NCBI GenBank assembly: GCA_013397115.1
Contig: VWZW01000996.1
Location: forward strand, 1,193,611-1,257,610
Reading direction: 5' to 3'
Length of the DNA: 64,000 nucleotides
DNA from: Edolisoma coerulescens
Lineage: Eukaryota; Chordata; Aves; Passeriformes; Campephagidae
Shown in pieces: positions 51,097-64,000 of this stretch. The position numbers were made by a program, and so were the translations under genes. Under the pieces are notes generated by a model. It was given only the letters and a program-made list of their open reading frames with translations. It was not told the DNA's origin and made no database searches. Numbering within the stretch: the stretch's first letter is position 1; each line of letters opens with the position of its first letter.

Positions 51097-53682
51097 AATA
51101 CCTCACTGGTGTAAAAGTGGTCTACTTCCAGGTCTATGGCCAGTTTAGACAGGCCTCTTCCTGGTGTGTCCCTATTTTTGAAAACGTGGAAATCCCATGT
51201 GTAGTGACAGAACTGTCCCAGCAGAAATGCAGAACAGAGACCAAGCCCTGGTTGTTCAGGTGACTCCAGTGTTGCATTGAGGACATGTTGAGGAAAAGAT
51301 CAGCTCTGAACAAAAGGAGAATGAGCTTGACGTGAAGGACGGAAGGGTTGAGCAAAATATTAAAACAAGGACCAAAACCTCTCACATATGCATTCAGAGT
51401 CAAGAATAAAAAATTTCTGGGACAAAGCACTGACAAAACATGAACAGTCAAACATCCTGCATAATTGAGAGGCAAGCAAACCTTCTTGCTCCCTGTCTGA
51501 TGTATACAACATATTCTTCCTACTATTACAACAACATGCTGTGTCTCATAATTTGTGTACTTCATTCTCCTTTTCCTGATCCTTCCAGCAGAGCCATGTT
51601 TTCCACGCTTACACTGTCTCGTGGACACAGCATTATTATTATTTCTGTGGCACCAATTGCCTCAGCTGTGACAACCTCTACATTGCTGGAGTCCTTCTGT
51701 CATTTTCTAGAGAAGCATTTTAATTATTGTCATCAAGAAGAAAGTCAGATGAACTCTTGAAACTGGTGATCTTTGAACTGTGATACCTCATGCCTCTGAG
51801 ATAGCTCTGGAAGGTGAAGGTAAATTTAGGAAAGAGAATCAGCCTCTTATTTCCTAATTTGTATTCCAGATGCATCTACTTGTTTATCATAACACTTTTA
51901 GTATACAGCAAAGAATTATGATGGTGAGTCTGTCCACCGGTGTTTCACTGAGGGCTGGTTACACATATGATGCTGATTCCTTTTTGTTGTCAATTGCTAA
52001 ACTGAAGCAAGTCTCTGGTAAAGAAAAGCATAAATATCTTCCAATATAGGTATTTGCCACTGGAATCTGGAAGGAGAATGAGTTTGGTTCATGCCAGCTT
52101 TCCCCCAAACAGGTAAGTGTGTATGTACACCTTGGACAGACAGCTGGTATCAACTTCATTTCCAGAATCAGTGTGCTGTGAAGTAGGTCTACAACATTAT
52201 AGCTCTACTATAGTGAATTGCACCACATTATGGCTTCACTATAATGAACTGAACCAAGTCAAGCCCTGGTTGCTCCTTTTTTTGGGAGGGCCTCAGTGGA
52301 AGTTACTGTGGGTGCACTTACTGGGAAATGCTTTTTGGCCCAATGTGCTTGCAGTCCATGTGCCACAGTCCAAGCACCCACAAGTGGCTTCAATGCTTAG
52401 GTAGTCCAATGTTTCCAGAAAAATGAAAAGAAACACAAACTGCCTGCTTGACTGTAGTTAAGACATCATCCCTTTAGTAGCAACCATTTTGATTATGAAG
52501 CAATGATCATGCTTATTAATGTTATTACACTACAGACAATGAAGTCTAATTCTTATCTTATGAATAATTTCATGTACTGACACAGCTCTGGTTCTTGTTA
52601 TCTGTTAAAGCCCCTTCTGTTTTAGATCCTCTTGCAAGACCTCCTCTACCCCAGACCTCTCTTCTTCCCCTTTTTATTTTTTTTTTTTTAAATCTCTCAC
52701 ATTTGGAACCCGCTCTGTTTCTTGTCCCCTGTCAATTTTGATAGAAACTCTCTCTCTATAACAGCTCTGTGGCTGGACCTTGGACTGGGGAAGGCTGCCT
52801 CTCTCTCCTCATCATGACTTGTCTGGCTATGACACGTGTACAAAAACATCTCTCCAAGGGGTTGTGTTGATTGCCTCATTTGAGTAACCCATGCACTACT
52901 TATCAAAAGATATGTAACAGTAAAAAAAGATGCCAGAAGTCTCCATCTGAGCCTTAGTCTTTCCTTGTGTGTTTTTCACTTGTTCCTCTCAGTCCTGTTG
53001 CCCTTCTCTTCTACTAGAAGACACAGACACCCAGCAACTGCTGCTTGTCTCCAACTCTTTCTACTGCAGGCTACCTTTTAGCAAGTTTTAAGTTTCTTTG
53101 ATCCTGACCTTGGAAACATCCATCTGTGGCCTACCTGGAGCCAGATGGCAGACACTTCACTGTTAACAGTCCCTGTTCTGAAAGACTCCTAGGTATTGTC
53201 TCTGAAAATATTGATCTTTGTCATGATTCCATTTAATATTTGTTTTTAACAGTCTTCTTTAATTTTGTATAATTGAAGAAAAATATTCAAACAGATAAAA
53301 TGAGGTACCAATGATAGTCATGGAAATTGCAGATATATCTCATTCTTTACAACAATCAAATGAATATGAAGTGTTTCACACACTGTAACCTTGCAAGCTG
53401 GATATTACGCAAGTAAAAATAAATGCACACACCCATAAAACCAGTAAAACTGGCTGTTGCAGCTACACATAGTTCCTTGTGTTCATTAAAATTCTATCTT
53501 TATTGAGTTTATCTAGATTGGCATGCAGATCAAAGTGAAAATGTAATAAATAAAAGAATATACATAATGGAATCCATGGAAAGAAGCTATTCAGAAGATA
53601 ATTCCAGTAGGTGAATTGCAATGAAGTTTTAAAAACAACAGAGCAGAAGCATTTGAAACATAACACGTCATACAGTGTTGAA
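51097..53682. other. Intergenic sequence, no gene recognised
   Basis: Contains a T run at about 52675-52690 and a CT run near 52750. Otherwise nothing recognised. Confidence 0.6.
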
Positions 53683-53767
53683 GGGCCGGATCCTGAGGCC
53701 ATTACTCACATGCGTAGACACACTGACTTCAAAAGAATTACTCACTATGAGTAAAGACATTTGGAAT
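53683..53767. mobile_element. MITE relic
   Basis: 'gggccggatcctgaggcc', 'attactcacatgcgtag', 'actgacttcaaaagaatta' and 'ctcactatgagtaaaga' follow the palindromic sauropsid MITE form ('gggccagatcctg...attactcacatgagtag...ttgacttcaatgg...catgagtaaggat'). Confidence 0.65.
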
Positions 53768-56700
53768 ACGACTAAACAACAGAGCACTGGCTCCTTCGGT
53801 GCAGCTGTGTAGCTGAACAACATCTCTGTGTGAGCGTGATCCTGCCATTGATACCCAGCTCAGTCCATAATGGCAGCTCCAAAACCCCTCAGGAATGTGG
53901 TAAGCACCTGCGTAAGCCAGAGGATCCTTGACCAAATGGAAAGTGGGAACACAAATACTCATAAGAATGAAATGACTAAGTTTTCCTTCAGTTGTGCTCA
54001 CCTGTGCTGCTTATGAAAATAATTTTCTTGCTTCCCTAGCTCTGGCTGGCCTTGCACAGCCCATACATGGAAAAGCGATCTGGATCAGCCTTGCCTCATT
54101 CATTATTAAGCAAATAGTTGTACTTTACTGAACTGGGTCCCAGATTTCCAAAGCTGAATTTTTATAACTGTTTAAATCTATGGAGAAAGAGCAGTTTGAC
54201 TTTCAGATGTCAAGGATGAATTTTTAGGGCAAGCAACAAAGAACAAAATTTTTTTTTTACACCTTAAACTGCATACTCGAGTATTTTGAGACAGTCATAG
54301 GAAATGAACACGATGTTATTTTGTTGAAATTTTTATTGGCACAATTACACAAGTGAGATAAAGGAGGATTTACAAGGTTAGTCACAAAAGGTGAACAAGA
54401 CAGAAACTAGATGACAGATTGTAGACAACAGAAACTAGAAGATAAAGTCTTCATATTGTGGGCTATTGACCAGAGTTCAACCCAGAGTATGAGAGAATAT
54501 GTAAAAAAAATGACAAAAGAGAAGCCTAAGAGAAAGATTTCTTAAATAAGCACAAAAACCTAACTGGCAGCAATGGCTGCTGTTCATATCCCCTATTTCA
54601 GCATCTAGGAGCAACAAAAAGACCTGGGTATGCCAGATTTCTCTTTTCTGGAACATAAAATTGAGGGAAATTTCTCCCACTTTGGTCTTTCATCCCTTTT
54701 ATGTTTAAACATTCTTATTACATACGTAGTATAACCAAGAATTAGCCAGGCTGTCATGCCATAAGGATGAGTTTCAACAGAGAAAAACATTTGTCTGTGG
54801 TTACAGACTGGCTCTCTGGGAAAAAAAACAAAACAAAAACTGGTTGCGGCAGTACGTACTGGAACTTCTAAAAGCAAAGCATGAGGCTAAGTTTACCTGT
54901 CTGCGTACCACTGCCTAGAGTGTTTTCCCAGGTCTCAGCTAGTTTAGAACACATGGTTACCTGCAGTCATGTGAAAGTGTTTTCAACCAGCCTGGTGTCT
55001 TATTGGCAGCCACTGTTATTTAACATAAAAAACATTGCTTGTTATTTTGAAGTAGTAGGAGGCAATGTCCCCTTCCTCAAAACGTTAATACATCTTTTGA
55101 GCCAAATCCACCCTACCTCTTTGGCCCAGTTTTATGTTTCTGTGACTTAATTGATCCCAGCAATATTATATCCGTGTGTCATTTTGAAATAAAACACTGT
55201 AGTGAATCAGTACCCTTTGCTCCTTTCTACATTTTTCCACTGCCACCATGAGAGATTCAAGGAAATTTTCCACATCTGGGACCTTTCTGAGTGCAGAGTA
55301 GAAGATATTGGCATCCATAAAACCCTCACAAACATCTCAAGAGATGATGATGTCTACAATACTGAAAAAAATGCCACCCAGGTTATTTCAGTACTATTTT
55401 TTTTTGCTTTTTATTGTTTATATTTTTTCAGCAAAACTAAATCAGACTCAAATAGATGAGTGCAGCCTTCTCTTTAAAGGAAAGCATGTACCCAGCTCAT
55501 TGAAACTCCTAACTAACTGTCACGGAAGTTAGCTGCACTATGTGGGCTTCAAGCCATCCTCAGCACAGTCAGTCCTCTTCAAGCTGAAACTTGCTGTGTT
55601 TAGGCAGGTTGGGATTTCTGAACAGGTTGTTCAGCCCTATTTTCTATGCTCGGTTGCCCAAGGATTTGTTTTCTTCCAAGAGTAACAACAAAGTATTCCG
55701 TTTACAAAAGTTTTGAAAGAGTCTATAATTTTGAGAGAATTTTCTAGCCTTAAAATGTGCAGTTCCACTACGACAGAGACCAGGTTTTCAAGATGGAATG
55801 GCTCAGCAAATTGCAAAGGCTGGAAAGCTGATACCTCTGGCTTTTCTACTGATGTTGTGACCTTTCAAGTATGCTGTGACATAACAAATGTTTGTCAGGG
55901 TCTAGAGGTCTAAGTGAGGACATTTTAGGACTCTGAGGAAATATTTGTCCCAAGTGTTAACATAATTTTATTTGATCATATTCATTAATAAGGTGCTTAG
56001 AACCTAGAAGGGGCATGACTGTCAACTCAAGCCTAAATAAGACTTAAAATCCTTTCATGTAGTGTTTACATTTCTATGTTTTTTGATGGTGTGGGGCTTT
56101 GCTAGAAAAGAGTAACAAAATGCTTTGTCAGCATGTCATATTAAAGTAAACATATATTTACTTGAAAAGAAAAAAAAGAAAAAGAAAAAAGAAGATCCAA
56201 GCCCTACAGAGGATGCAAACTAAAGGGTCTGCCAGCATCTCTTCCAAAGCAGTGAGTAATGAAGTCTATGCAAGGTAGAGTTGCTTCCCATGAAGGGAAA
56301 AAACCCCAAACCAAGCATAAATTCATGTAAGTGACCTGAAGATGAAATGAGGGTCCAGCTCAGTTGTCAGTACAAATCAATACAATACAGATCATGCGAG
56401 GCTTTCTTTTGCTGTCTGTCCTGTCCATGCTAGAGATTGATCTTAGTGTTATACATTGAGCTGCACATTTAAACAGCACTGTATGAATAAAAGATACATA
56501 CCCACCTTATTCAACTTAATAGTTATCTTCACTGGTGGAGCCAGCCTTGTACCTGCACAGTACTACAAAGTTCTATGCTGCCTTCACAAGCTTTATACTA
56601 TTGTAGTAGTTCAAAGAAGGAATTAAAACCTTAGAGTTTTTAAAGAGGGGTTTCAAAAACTGCCAGTAGCACGCACTTACAGTGTTTCTATTGGTAGCCA

Positions 56701-56914
56701 TAGACTTAGGTATACAGATCTCCACACGTCTGTGGTAGTCTGCATACAGCAAACATCCTATCTGTTGGATATGTCATGCCAGTCGTAATGTGTTTTTCTA
56801 GTTTCAAATTCCAAATAAGAGAGAAATCTGGAGGTCTTAAATGCCACATGGAGTGCCTAGAAAGACAGTCCTCATGGTAAAATGGTTTTGAGGCTGCAAA
56901 TAAAGGAGAAAGAA
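53768..56914. other. Intergenic sequence, no gene recognised
   Basis: Unique AT-rich DNA with an A/G-rich run at about 56160-56195. No gene recognised. Confidence 0.6.
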
Positions 56915-57022
56915 GGTACCGTTATTCCTGTTTTATAAGTACAGGCATCAAGAGATGAAAAGATCTGCCTCTGTTATTCATGGAAAGATTATCATTGACT
57001 TCAGTGGGTGTAGTATCAGCCC
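56915..57022. mobile_element. Possible MIR-like piece next to a MITE arm
   Basis: 'ttattcctgttttataagt' to 'gatgaaaagatctgcct' loosely follows the MIR reverse strand ('attcccattttacagatg...gaagtgacttgcc'). It abuts 'atcattgacttcagtgggtg' and 'tagtatcagccct', a clearer palindromic-MITE right arm (56990-57022). Confidence 0.35.
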
Positions 57023-60000
57023 TATAGCGGTACGAAACTTGGCTCCTAATTACATCAGGCCCACGTAGACTGAGTTTCAGCCACAGTTCATTTTTATCGC
57101 CAGGTTGTTAACCTGTAAACCAAAGGTATTTCAACTGCTGACAGAGTCTGACTTGTGGTTCTGGGCTCCCAGGATGCCTGACTAAGAGAAACCCATGTCC
57201 AGTCACGTTTCGTTTGTGCTCCAAGTGTTTGGCTTCCATCAATGGCTTGGGATGGCCTGTTCTCTGCAGATTAAGAGGAAATAATATATGACGCACAGGC
57301 TTGTCTCCTTCACTTCAAAGTGTGAGCAACAATGACTCACCCACCTCCACAGACATCTTTAAACCCTTTGCTGAGTTTCCTATTTTTCTTCTTGTGTCAT
57401 AGATAGCATTGCTGCCTTTTGTTTTCTCCAGCATACCTTCACCAGCTTTGCAGAATTTTGAATCCAATCTGGCAATGAGGTTGAGCTTTTTTTTTTTTTT
57501 TACAGTTCTTTTGGGTTCCCATATTCTTTCATAGTTTACTTAACCAAACAGCATGTGTTTAAGTTTCTCAGTATACTCCAAGTGTTACCAGATAAGAATA
57601 ATCTGCATAATATCTACGTGAAAAGGAGGCTTGTTATTCACACTTTGTTATCATCCTGTCCCACAGACAGCTGCTGTCACTGTTTGCCCTTTTCAGTGGC
57701 AGTGGGCTAAATTCATCCTAGTCACAGACGGGGGTAGGTGGCTGTGGTGCAGTCGCCATCCATTTGGAATATAACACACTAGATTGAGTTATTCCTTCAC
57801 AGAGCAGGGAAGCTTATTGAACAGAAAAGGTTAATTAACCTAACTGCAGGCCAAACTGGGGCAGGAAAAATGTCCATAACTTCTTCAAAATATATTTCAT
57901 TAGGAAAACCATGAAAAAACTCAATGAATACCTTATTATAAAAGTCTTGCCAGATAACACCATGGCTTCACCAGGAATGATTTATCTGCTTTTGTGCTTG
58001 CAGTCTGATGCCAGAATTCAATGAACTTGGGTCATCCATGGTTGTGTAGGCAGTCAATCCTGTAGGCTAGTATGCAAAAAAGTGGATTCCACCACCACCA
58101 CCACCACCACTGCTTCTCCTACGAGTGTTTTTGAATTAAAGTGACAGTGGCAGCTCTGCCCTGTGTTGAACCTAGTGCTGCTGATATGCATTACACATGG
58201 TCTAAGCATGCCTAGAAATGGGGGATCCTTGGGGGCCTTACACAGCAGAATACCTTCTCTGTAAATCCCAATTGCACTCTGGGAAATGGCAGTCTATGTA
58301 TTTAGTTCAGCAAGGTGTCAGTGGTGCAATTTTAAGGATTAAAGTAAATTTTGTAATGGAAGTTTTGAGTAAGTTAGTAGGGCAAACGTTATAGGGAAAA
58401 TCACTTTTCTCTTTCTTTGATGAAATTCTTCTTGTTTGCACCATAAGTGCTTAGGTGTTTTATTTGAATCTTGCTGAAGGCACCTGCCTGTCTGTGCTTC
58501 AGCTCTTCTGGGTGTCCAGAGCACTGCTTTGGCACATGCCCAGAACAGTTTAAGCAGCTTGATAGCTATCTCCCACCTATGAAGCAAGGCATTCCTCTGC
58601 TGAAGTCTCCTGGGGAGCTCAAACCTGCAGACATTCTCAAAAAAACACCCAACACACACCCAGAAAGCTCCTTGGAAAATGATTTGTGGGTGATTTTTAG
58701 AACAGACAGTGGAGGAGGATCTGCCACCCACCTTTCATACAAAATTCTTTGGTTAAGTCATTTGCTTAGGAAGTTAGACTCAGATTCAACACTTTGCTCT
58801 GACTGAAGGAGTTGAAACCAATATCTTTCCAAGGAAAATGTCCTCTTCCCAGGGATGACATTGTTTAGAAAGGAAGAGATGGGGTTTTATTCACATTCTA
58901 CTTTTTCTCTTCAAGTGATACTAATGTGTAGCAAAAAACCTCATAAGTCACTGGACAGGCACCTTCACAGAGATACATCATTCTGCAGACTGTACAAAGT
59001 AGTTTTGGGCAAAAACTCGATTGCATGCTTTATGGTCAACACCCTTTCAATTTAACTCAGACAAGTAGGACATTTGATACGTGAAAGACTGGAGGAAATT
59101 AAATTCTGGTCTCCCACTTTGTCCTCTCCAACTTTACTTCTACTAAATAGACTAAATAGACAGAAACATTTCCGTCACCGGCCCATTTTAGAAGTATGCT
59201 GACCTGAAGAGGAGATGTAGACTCCTTTTTCCAAGAGTAGAACCTTCTTCCAGGTTCTGATCTGTGAATGTGAAATAAGATACATCGTCATCTTTGTATT
59301 TGCATTTTCACTGCAACATGGCTGAAAGTTCCTGAATGGTGAATAGGGTAAAAATGTGTATTTCACTCCCGTATTGGACGCCTGACCTTCCTTACGCCGT
59401 GCATGTAAAGCCCCATCCATAGGTTCTGTGTTCCACCCCCATGCCCAGCTACACAGGCTACAACTGCACTTGTTTCTTGTTATTCTTGGTAAGACTCAAT
59501 AATGCTGATTTGAGTTCTTAACCAACATCTTAACCAACATCCCAGCAGTTTTTTCATCTGGTTATATAATTTTGCTGTTTTCTAGGTCCACTTTCTTTCT
59601 GGACCCATATATTTCCCCTTTAACCTGCATTATAGGTGATCTGTTTTGTAGGCAATGACTTTAAATTATTAACAATGGCAAGAAGATTATATTCTACTGT
59701 ATGTATGGATTCTGTCTTTTCTCTTGTTCATGGATGTAAACACTAAGCAAACACCAAAGTGGATTCTTGGTGAAGAGTGTGAGGTCTTTAGATCCCTACC
59801 AAAGCAGAGAAAACCCTAGGGAAATCCAGAAAGCAGGAAGGGTTAAGGCAGAGAATGATCTGGGGTTTTATATTTGGTGGAAGCCTTGTCTCTGAAATGA
59901 TGGTGACAGCAGAAGATGGCAACAGCATGGGAGAGTCACCTCTGTGTGGGGAAAGGAAGGGCTGGCAGGAGCCAGAAATCTTGAGCAAGGGGGTCCAGGT

Positions 60001-60574
60001 CAATGGACAATGGAGAAGAGGGACAATGAGTCAGAGGTCAAGTGGATGGACAGGAAAAATAGGAGATTTAAGTTTCTGGGAGTTAGGGGATTAGCCTGGA
60101 GGGATAAGAGAGGGCATGTGGGAAGTTCAAGAGGGAGGGATTTTTCTGCAGAAGAGTGGAGGGAGGGTTAAGAGAAGGCAGGACATAATCGACATTTAGA
60201 AGACCCAAGTGTAAGGCCTGGGAATTTTACAAGGGGAGGAAATTTCCCTTCAGCAAAAAGACACATGAGGTGAATTGGGAGCTGGTGAAGTCTTCTGAGG
60301 AAACACAACCACTTAGATCTGAAAGGTCTGGAGGAAAAGAGGCTCTGAGATCAGACTGAGTGGAACTAACGTAATGGGGGCAGTCTTTCATCTTCCCCAG
60401 CTTCCTGCTTCTACCTCCAGGGTCCTCAAAATTCTTGCATGGGAGCAAAGATACAAGAACAACCTCTTTCTCCATCAAAATCAGTCTTTGATTTTGAAAT
60501 GACAGACATGTTTGAAGGTAGTGACCATACGATAACCTTTTATGTCTCTGGGTAATTTACTCTACAAAAACTAC
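57023..60574. other. Intergenic sequence, no gene recognised
   Basis: Contains a MITE-like arm at about 57703-57770 ('gggctaaattcatccta'), a (CCA)7 run at 58089-58110 and a purine-skewed block at about 59810-60240. A tandem 'cttaaccaacat' lies at 59517-59540. Confidence 0.6.
58089..58110. repeat. Trinucleotide microsatellite (CCA)7
   Basis: Seven perfect CCA units plus one base. Confidence 0.9.
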
Positions 60575-60755
60575 AGCAGCTGTGGGTTATCCATCCCTGG
60601 AGGACTCCAACACTCTCTCAGCAGGAAAAGGCCCAGCTGAGATGCTTCAGTATTTGCAATAGTTCCATTTTGAGCTGGGAGTTGCTGTAGATGACCTCCA
60701 GAGCTCCTTTCCTACAGGTTTTCCCGTGGCCCATGGTTCTAGGAATCTAGAAAAC
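60575..60755 (+). mobile_element. Diverged CR1-like fragment
   Basis: 'ggttatccatccctggagg', 'gttgctgtagatgacctcc', 'agagctcctttcctacagg' and 'ggttctaggaatctag' are in the order of the CR1 3' end ('catccctggagg...gatgacctcc-agaggtcccttccaac...gattctgtgattc'). Confidence 0.6.
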
Positions 60756-63700
60756 TTTTAGTCATAGAGGCTTCCTTATGCTTGATATCTTACACTATAT
60801 CCTTGTTCCATTGCCCTTAATTTTTGCTCAAGATGACGGATATGTGTATCTGCAATATCCCATAACGTTGGTGTTCTAATAAGCTTGCAATAATATATTC
60901 TGAGTTCCCATTTTTGTAACAAAAACCAACTTAATTGAGAGAAAACAAAGACCACCCAAGGGATTTACATGCCTCTTACTAAATTCATCTTGCAGTTGAG
61001 GTGTCCTTCTAATTTCCCCATTTTGGCCCTCAAAATCCTCACTTCTGCTTGATCTGCCTGTGAGTCAAAGGGTTAGTTGACTTGGATCTTTCCAGGTCCT
61101 GTTAAAGCTCATTTCTGAAGTCATAAATAGTTTGCTGAAGAATGGAAGCACACCTTTTCCTCCATGAATTGGTAATACAGCTCTTTTGCATTGCTCACAG
61201 CTAAAGCTGATGGGAGGATTTGGAGCAAATGTACTTTGCTTTCTAATGATGTGGAAGTTTTTGTGGATTCAGAAAGATTTTACTCATGTTTCCTACCAAA
61301 GAAAACCCCTCCCCAAAATGAATTACGAAGTAGGAATAATTACACTATTTCATTGATTTGTTTTGGAAAGCAGGAGGTATGAGGTAGTGCCTGAACCTGC
61401 ACTTGGCTCCACCGCTGAGGTACCAGTGTTACAGCCCAGCCACCCTGGCTCTCTCCACTCTTGTGGAGCCACCAAGTCTCCCTGCCACCCTGAGAAAGTG
61501 CCCATCATCCTCCTGCGACATTAGAGGGAGTCTGAGATGACTAACCCCCTAATTTACATGCCTTGCATGGGTGATTAACGTTAGGTAGGATGAATTGTGA
61601 CTGCAGTGTATCATTGAAACATCTTACCTTATTTTGCAGATCAAAGTATCTCGTGTTTTTGTTCTGATGAAACAGTTTGGTACTTAACAAGAGGAGCACG
61701 TAAACATTCAACATACAAGTTAGAGAAGCCAGCTGTTTACTGTATCTTTCAATTATCCTGCAATTCTTGTTCAAATAATGTGTTATGGTATGTAGTTTAT
61801 TATGGACTTCCACAATGAAGCCCTAAAAATAAACAAATATCTCTAACTGTTACTAACAATGAGAAATTTTGGGTTGAAATGCGAATTCCCCTCCAAGTCA
61901 ACATCTTAAAAAAAGTAAAACTTTTTATTCTGTGGCAATTTTTAAAATCTTTGGTTCAGTTGTGACTCGGCACCGAAACAAATTCTGAAATTATATTGAA
62001 CATGAACCATGTTCACAACTTTAACCAGCTTTTCTGTTTCAGCAACAAGAGGGCCATTGAGCTGCTAGTTCTCATCTTAAAGACTGAGTGAACGGTTGGA
62101 AAGCAATGAGAAATCCCAGTGATCTTTGTTGGTAGTGGGTCAGTGGACTGCATTACCACTAGCTGCTTGATACTACCCAAGTAATTTGGCTTTAAGATGC
62201 AAAAATAACCTAAATGTTTAAGGATGTGATGAATACTCTTCAGAAAAGTTCAAGGTCAACACAGTCTAAATGGATATTAAGTATAGCTGTTTACCAAAGT
62301 GTTTTCTAACAATAGTAAGAAAGTAACCAGAGACTTATTCAACCTTAAAAAAGAAAAAATCCAAAAAGGAAAACCTTACATTTCTTTGAATAGAATGTGA
62401 GCTAACAAGCACACACACAAAAATCCATTTGCAATACTGTTTGACTATGCACTGTGCAGCAAAAAAATGTTAGAGCATCTACTATTAAACTAAACAGAAG
62501 CATGCTGTGACTTGATTGACCTATGCATCATTGCATGCCAATCTATTTGAGTTGTTTCACAGTTTGGGAACATTCTCACATAATCCTACATGTATGCTCA
62601 CTGCACTTGTTTTTGGAGTTAACTTGCCCTTCTTTCGAATAGTACACATAATCTTCTAAGCTCAGCTGGGTAAACAACTGTGATAGTAAAAAAAAGTAGC
62701 TCTGATGCTTCTTGTTGGTGGCATGGGGCTAGTACTGATTTCACTGAATTTCTTGTAAAAGTCCTCTTTATCTGATTAGCAAGAAATCTCTTATGTGATG
62801 GTAAGAAGAGATGTCGTGGTGCTATTACAGATAACACATTCGAGTCAGCGGTGGACTGTGGTCAGGACTATGTAATCAAGATGGTTTGTAAGTTGAGACA
62901 CGTTCCAGCCGGATGCAGAGGAGGTGGCTTGGCATTTGCCAGGAATATCTATCCTGCAACTGTCAAATCCACAAACACAGTCCATCATGCAGAACAATGG
63001 TTTCCTCCTTCCTGTCCACTCCATGGTCTAAGCATGATTATTCATCTTGAACGCAACCAGTCTTTCATATATGCTTTACTTTATTGCACACAATCAGAGG
63101 CACACTATGCTATCCTTAGAAAGTAAATATTTATCAATCTTCATTAGCAGAAATGCTCTCTGTATTGGTATATGATACTTGAAAGTAACCATCTGTTTTA
63201 CACGTTATGGTATGACAACAGATCACAATTGTTGATTTTTCAACAATGGTCACTGATAGGGTGAACAAGTACAAGGTGATGAGATAATCTTTACTCCTAC
63301 TCACTTCTCTGTGGTAGGCAAGACCTGAAAAATCAGGAAAAAATGTAGAATTCCATTTCAGGATTTCTCAGGAAGTCTTCAAGGTATTCCTGAGAAAGTC
63401 TGCAGCCCTAATGAAATTGTAACTTTCATTAGTAACTTTCATTAGCAAATTTTCACCTGCTGTCTAAAAGTGTTCTAAGTATCATATGCGCTCAGTAACA
63501 AACATATTAATATAATCTATTTTTTTGGTATATTTTTTAATCTGTAATAACAATATATAGAATTTAGTATAGCCTTTCAGGAACTGCCTTAAAAAGAAAC
63601 CCTTGGTATACCACAGACTCTTAGCCAAATGAGAGCTTAGAAAGATGAATGTATTTATCAGCAATCTCCAGGGAGTTAATTTTATGCTGAGTTAGAATGC

Positions 63701-64000
63701 AATGAAAAAGTAAATCAGTGTTTTGTTTTGCTTTTTAGTGCTAAAACACCTTTTTTCCCCCTTATTTTTATGATTTTGGGTTTGAAAGTAGGATTTCTCC
63801 AAGGTGCTTGCAAATTGAAGTCTGAAGGAGAATTAGGAAACAAACGTGTTTACTGAGTAAGATTAAGCCAGTGCATGAGCACGGGAACAGGAAGGATCAT
63901 AAACCAGAGAGACCAGTTCAAACCAATTTTCACAGAACTCCTCCCTTCAGTTACATTACTGTAAGGTTCAAATATTACATCATCAGAACAAATGATTATT
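60756..64000. other. Intergenic sequence, no gene recognised
   Basis: AT-rich unique DNA to the window end. It holds a 14-bp tandem duplication of 'gtaactttcatta' at about 63419-63446. No gene is recognised. Confidence 0.6.

Noticed and set aside
58471..58806. 111-codon frame on the + strand that reads fairly protein-like
   Set aside because: Overlaps a 130-codon opposite-strand frame, and I could not match it to any family. It was left out for lack of support.
1..64000. CRISPR arrays, operons, bacterial mobile elements or phage genes
   Set aside because: The sequence is vertebrate, with spliced exons, CR1 LINEs, microsatellites and very low coding density. No regularly spaced repeats occur.

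Overview
The window is vertebrate nuclear DNA, most likely from a bird. It carries one recognisable protein-coding gene, the 3' part of KLF5 (Krueppel-like factor 5, + strand), followed by about 46 kb with no gene I can support. The avian call rests on several CR1 LINE copies with the typical bird 3' ends (about 30.36, 34.77, 48.2, 50.94 and 60.6 kb), palindromic MITE relics built on 'TTGACTTCAATGG'-type cores as seen in sauropsid genomes, and the absence of mammalian Alu, B1 or L1 sequence. The species cannot be named from this sequence.

Layout. 1-330 is a GC- and CpG-dense island containing one unresolved base (330). The first KLF5 coding exon, with the usual N-terminus, is not in the window and must lie to the left. 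Exon 2 (1203-2073), exon 3 (3166-3225) and exon 4 (coding 15744-15922) have consensus splice sites and join in frame without a lesion. They give 369 residues, ending in three C2H2 zinc fingers. The 3'UTR runs from 15923 to a polyadenylation signal at 17639-17644. Intron 2 is 1.1 kb and intron 3 is 12.5 kb. From about 17.66 kb to the right end is a gene desert of unique AT-rich DNA, fossil CR1 and MITE copies, microsatellites and a few stretches that look like possible regulatory elements. In other vertebrates the region between KLF5 and its paralogue KLF12 is a large gene-poor interval, and this layout fits that.

Function. KLF5 is a nuclear activator that binds GC/CACCC boxes. The sequence shows two psiKxE sumoylation motifs, a Ser/Pro phosphodegron-like segment, a PPPSY WW-binding motif and the zinc-finger array. 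The 3'UTR holds seed matches for miR-145 and miR-143 and three UGUAAAUA Pumilio-type elements, so post-transcriptional control is plausible.

I did not find an undescribed multigene system. The points most worth a second look are a cluster of inverted repeats in intron 3 (13864-13994), a possible alternative first exon for the short isoform (donor at 310/311), a possible intronic polyadenylation site just after exon 2, a homeodomain-motif-rich block at 43.3-43.6 kb, a small C2H2-like reading frame at 37.2-37.4 kb (- strand), and a scatter of palindromic MITE relics, one inside the KLF5 3'UTR.
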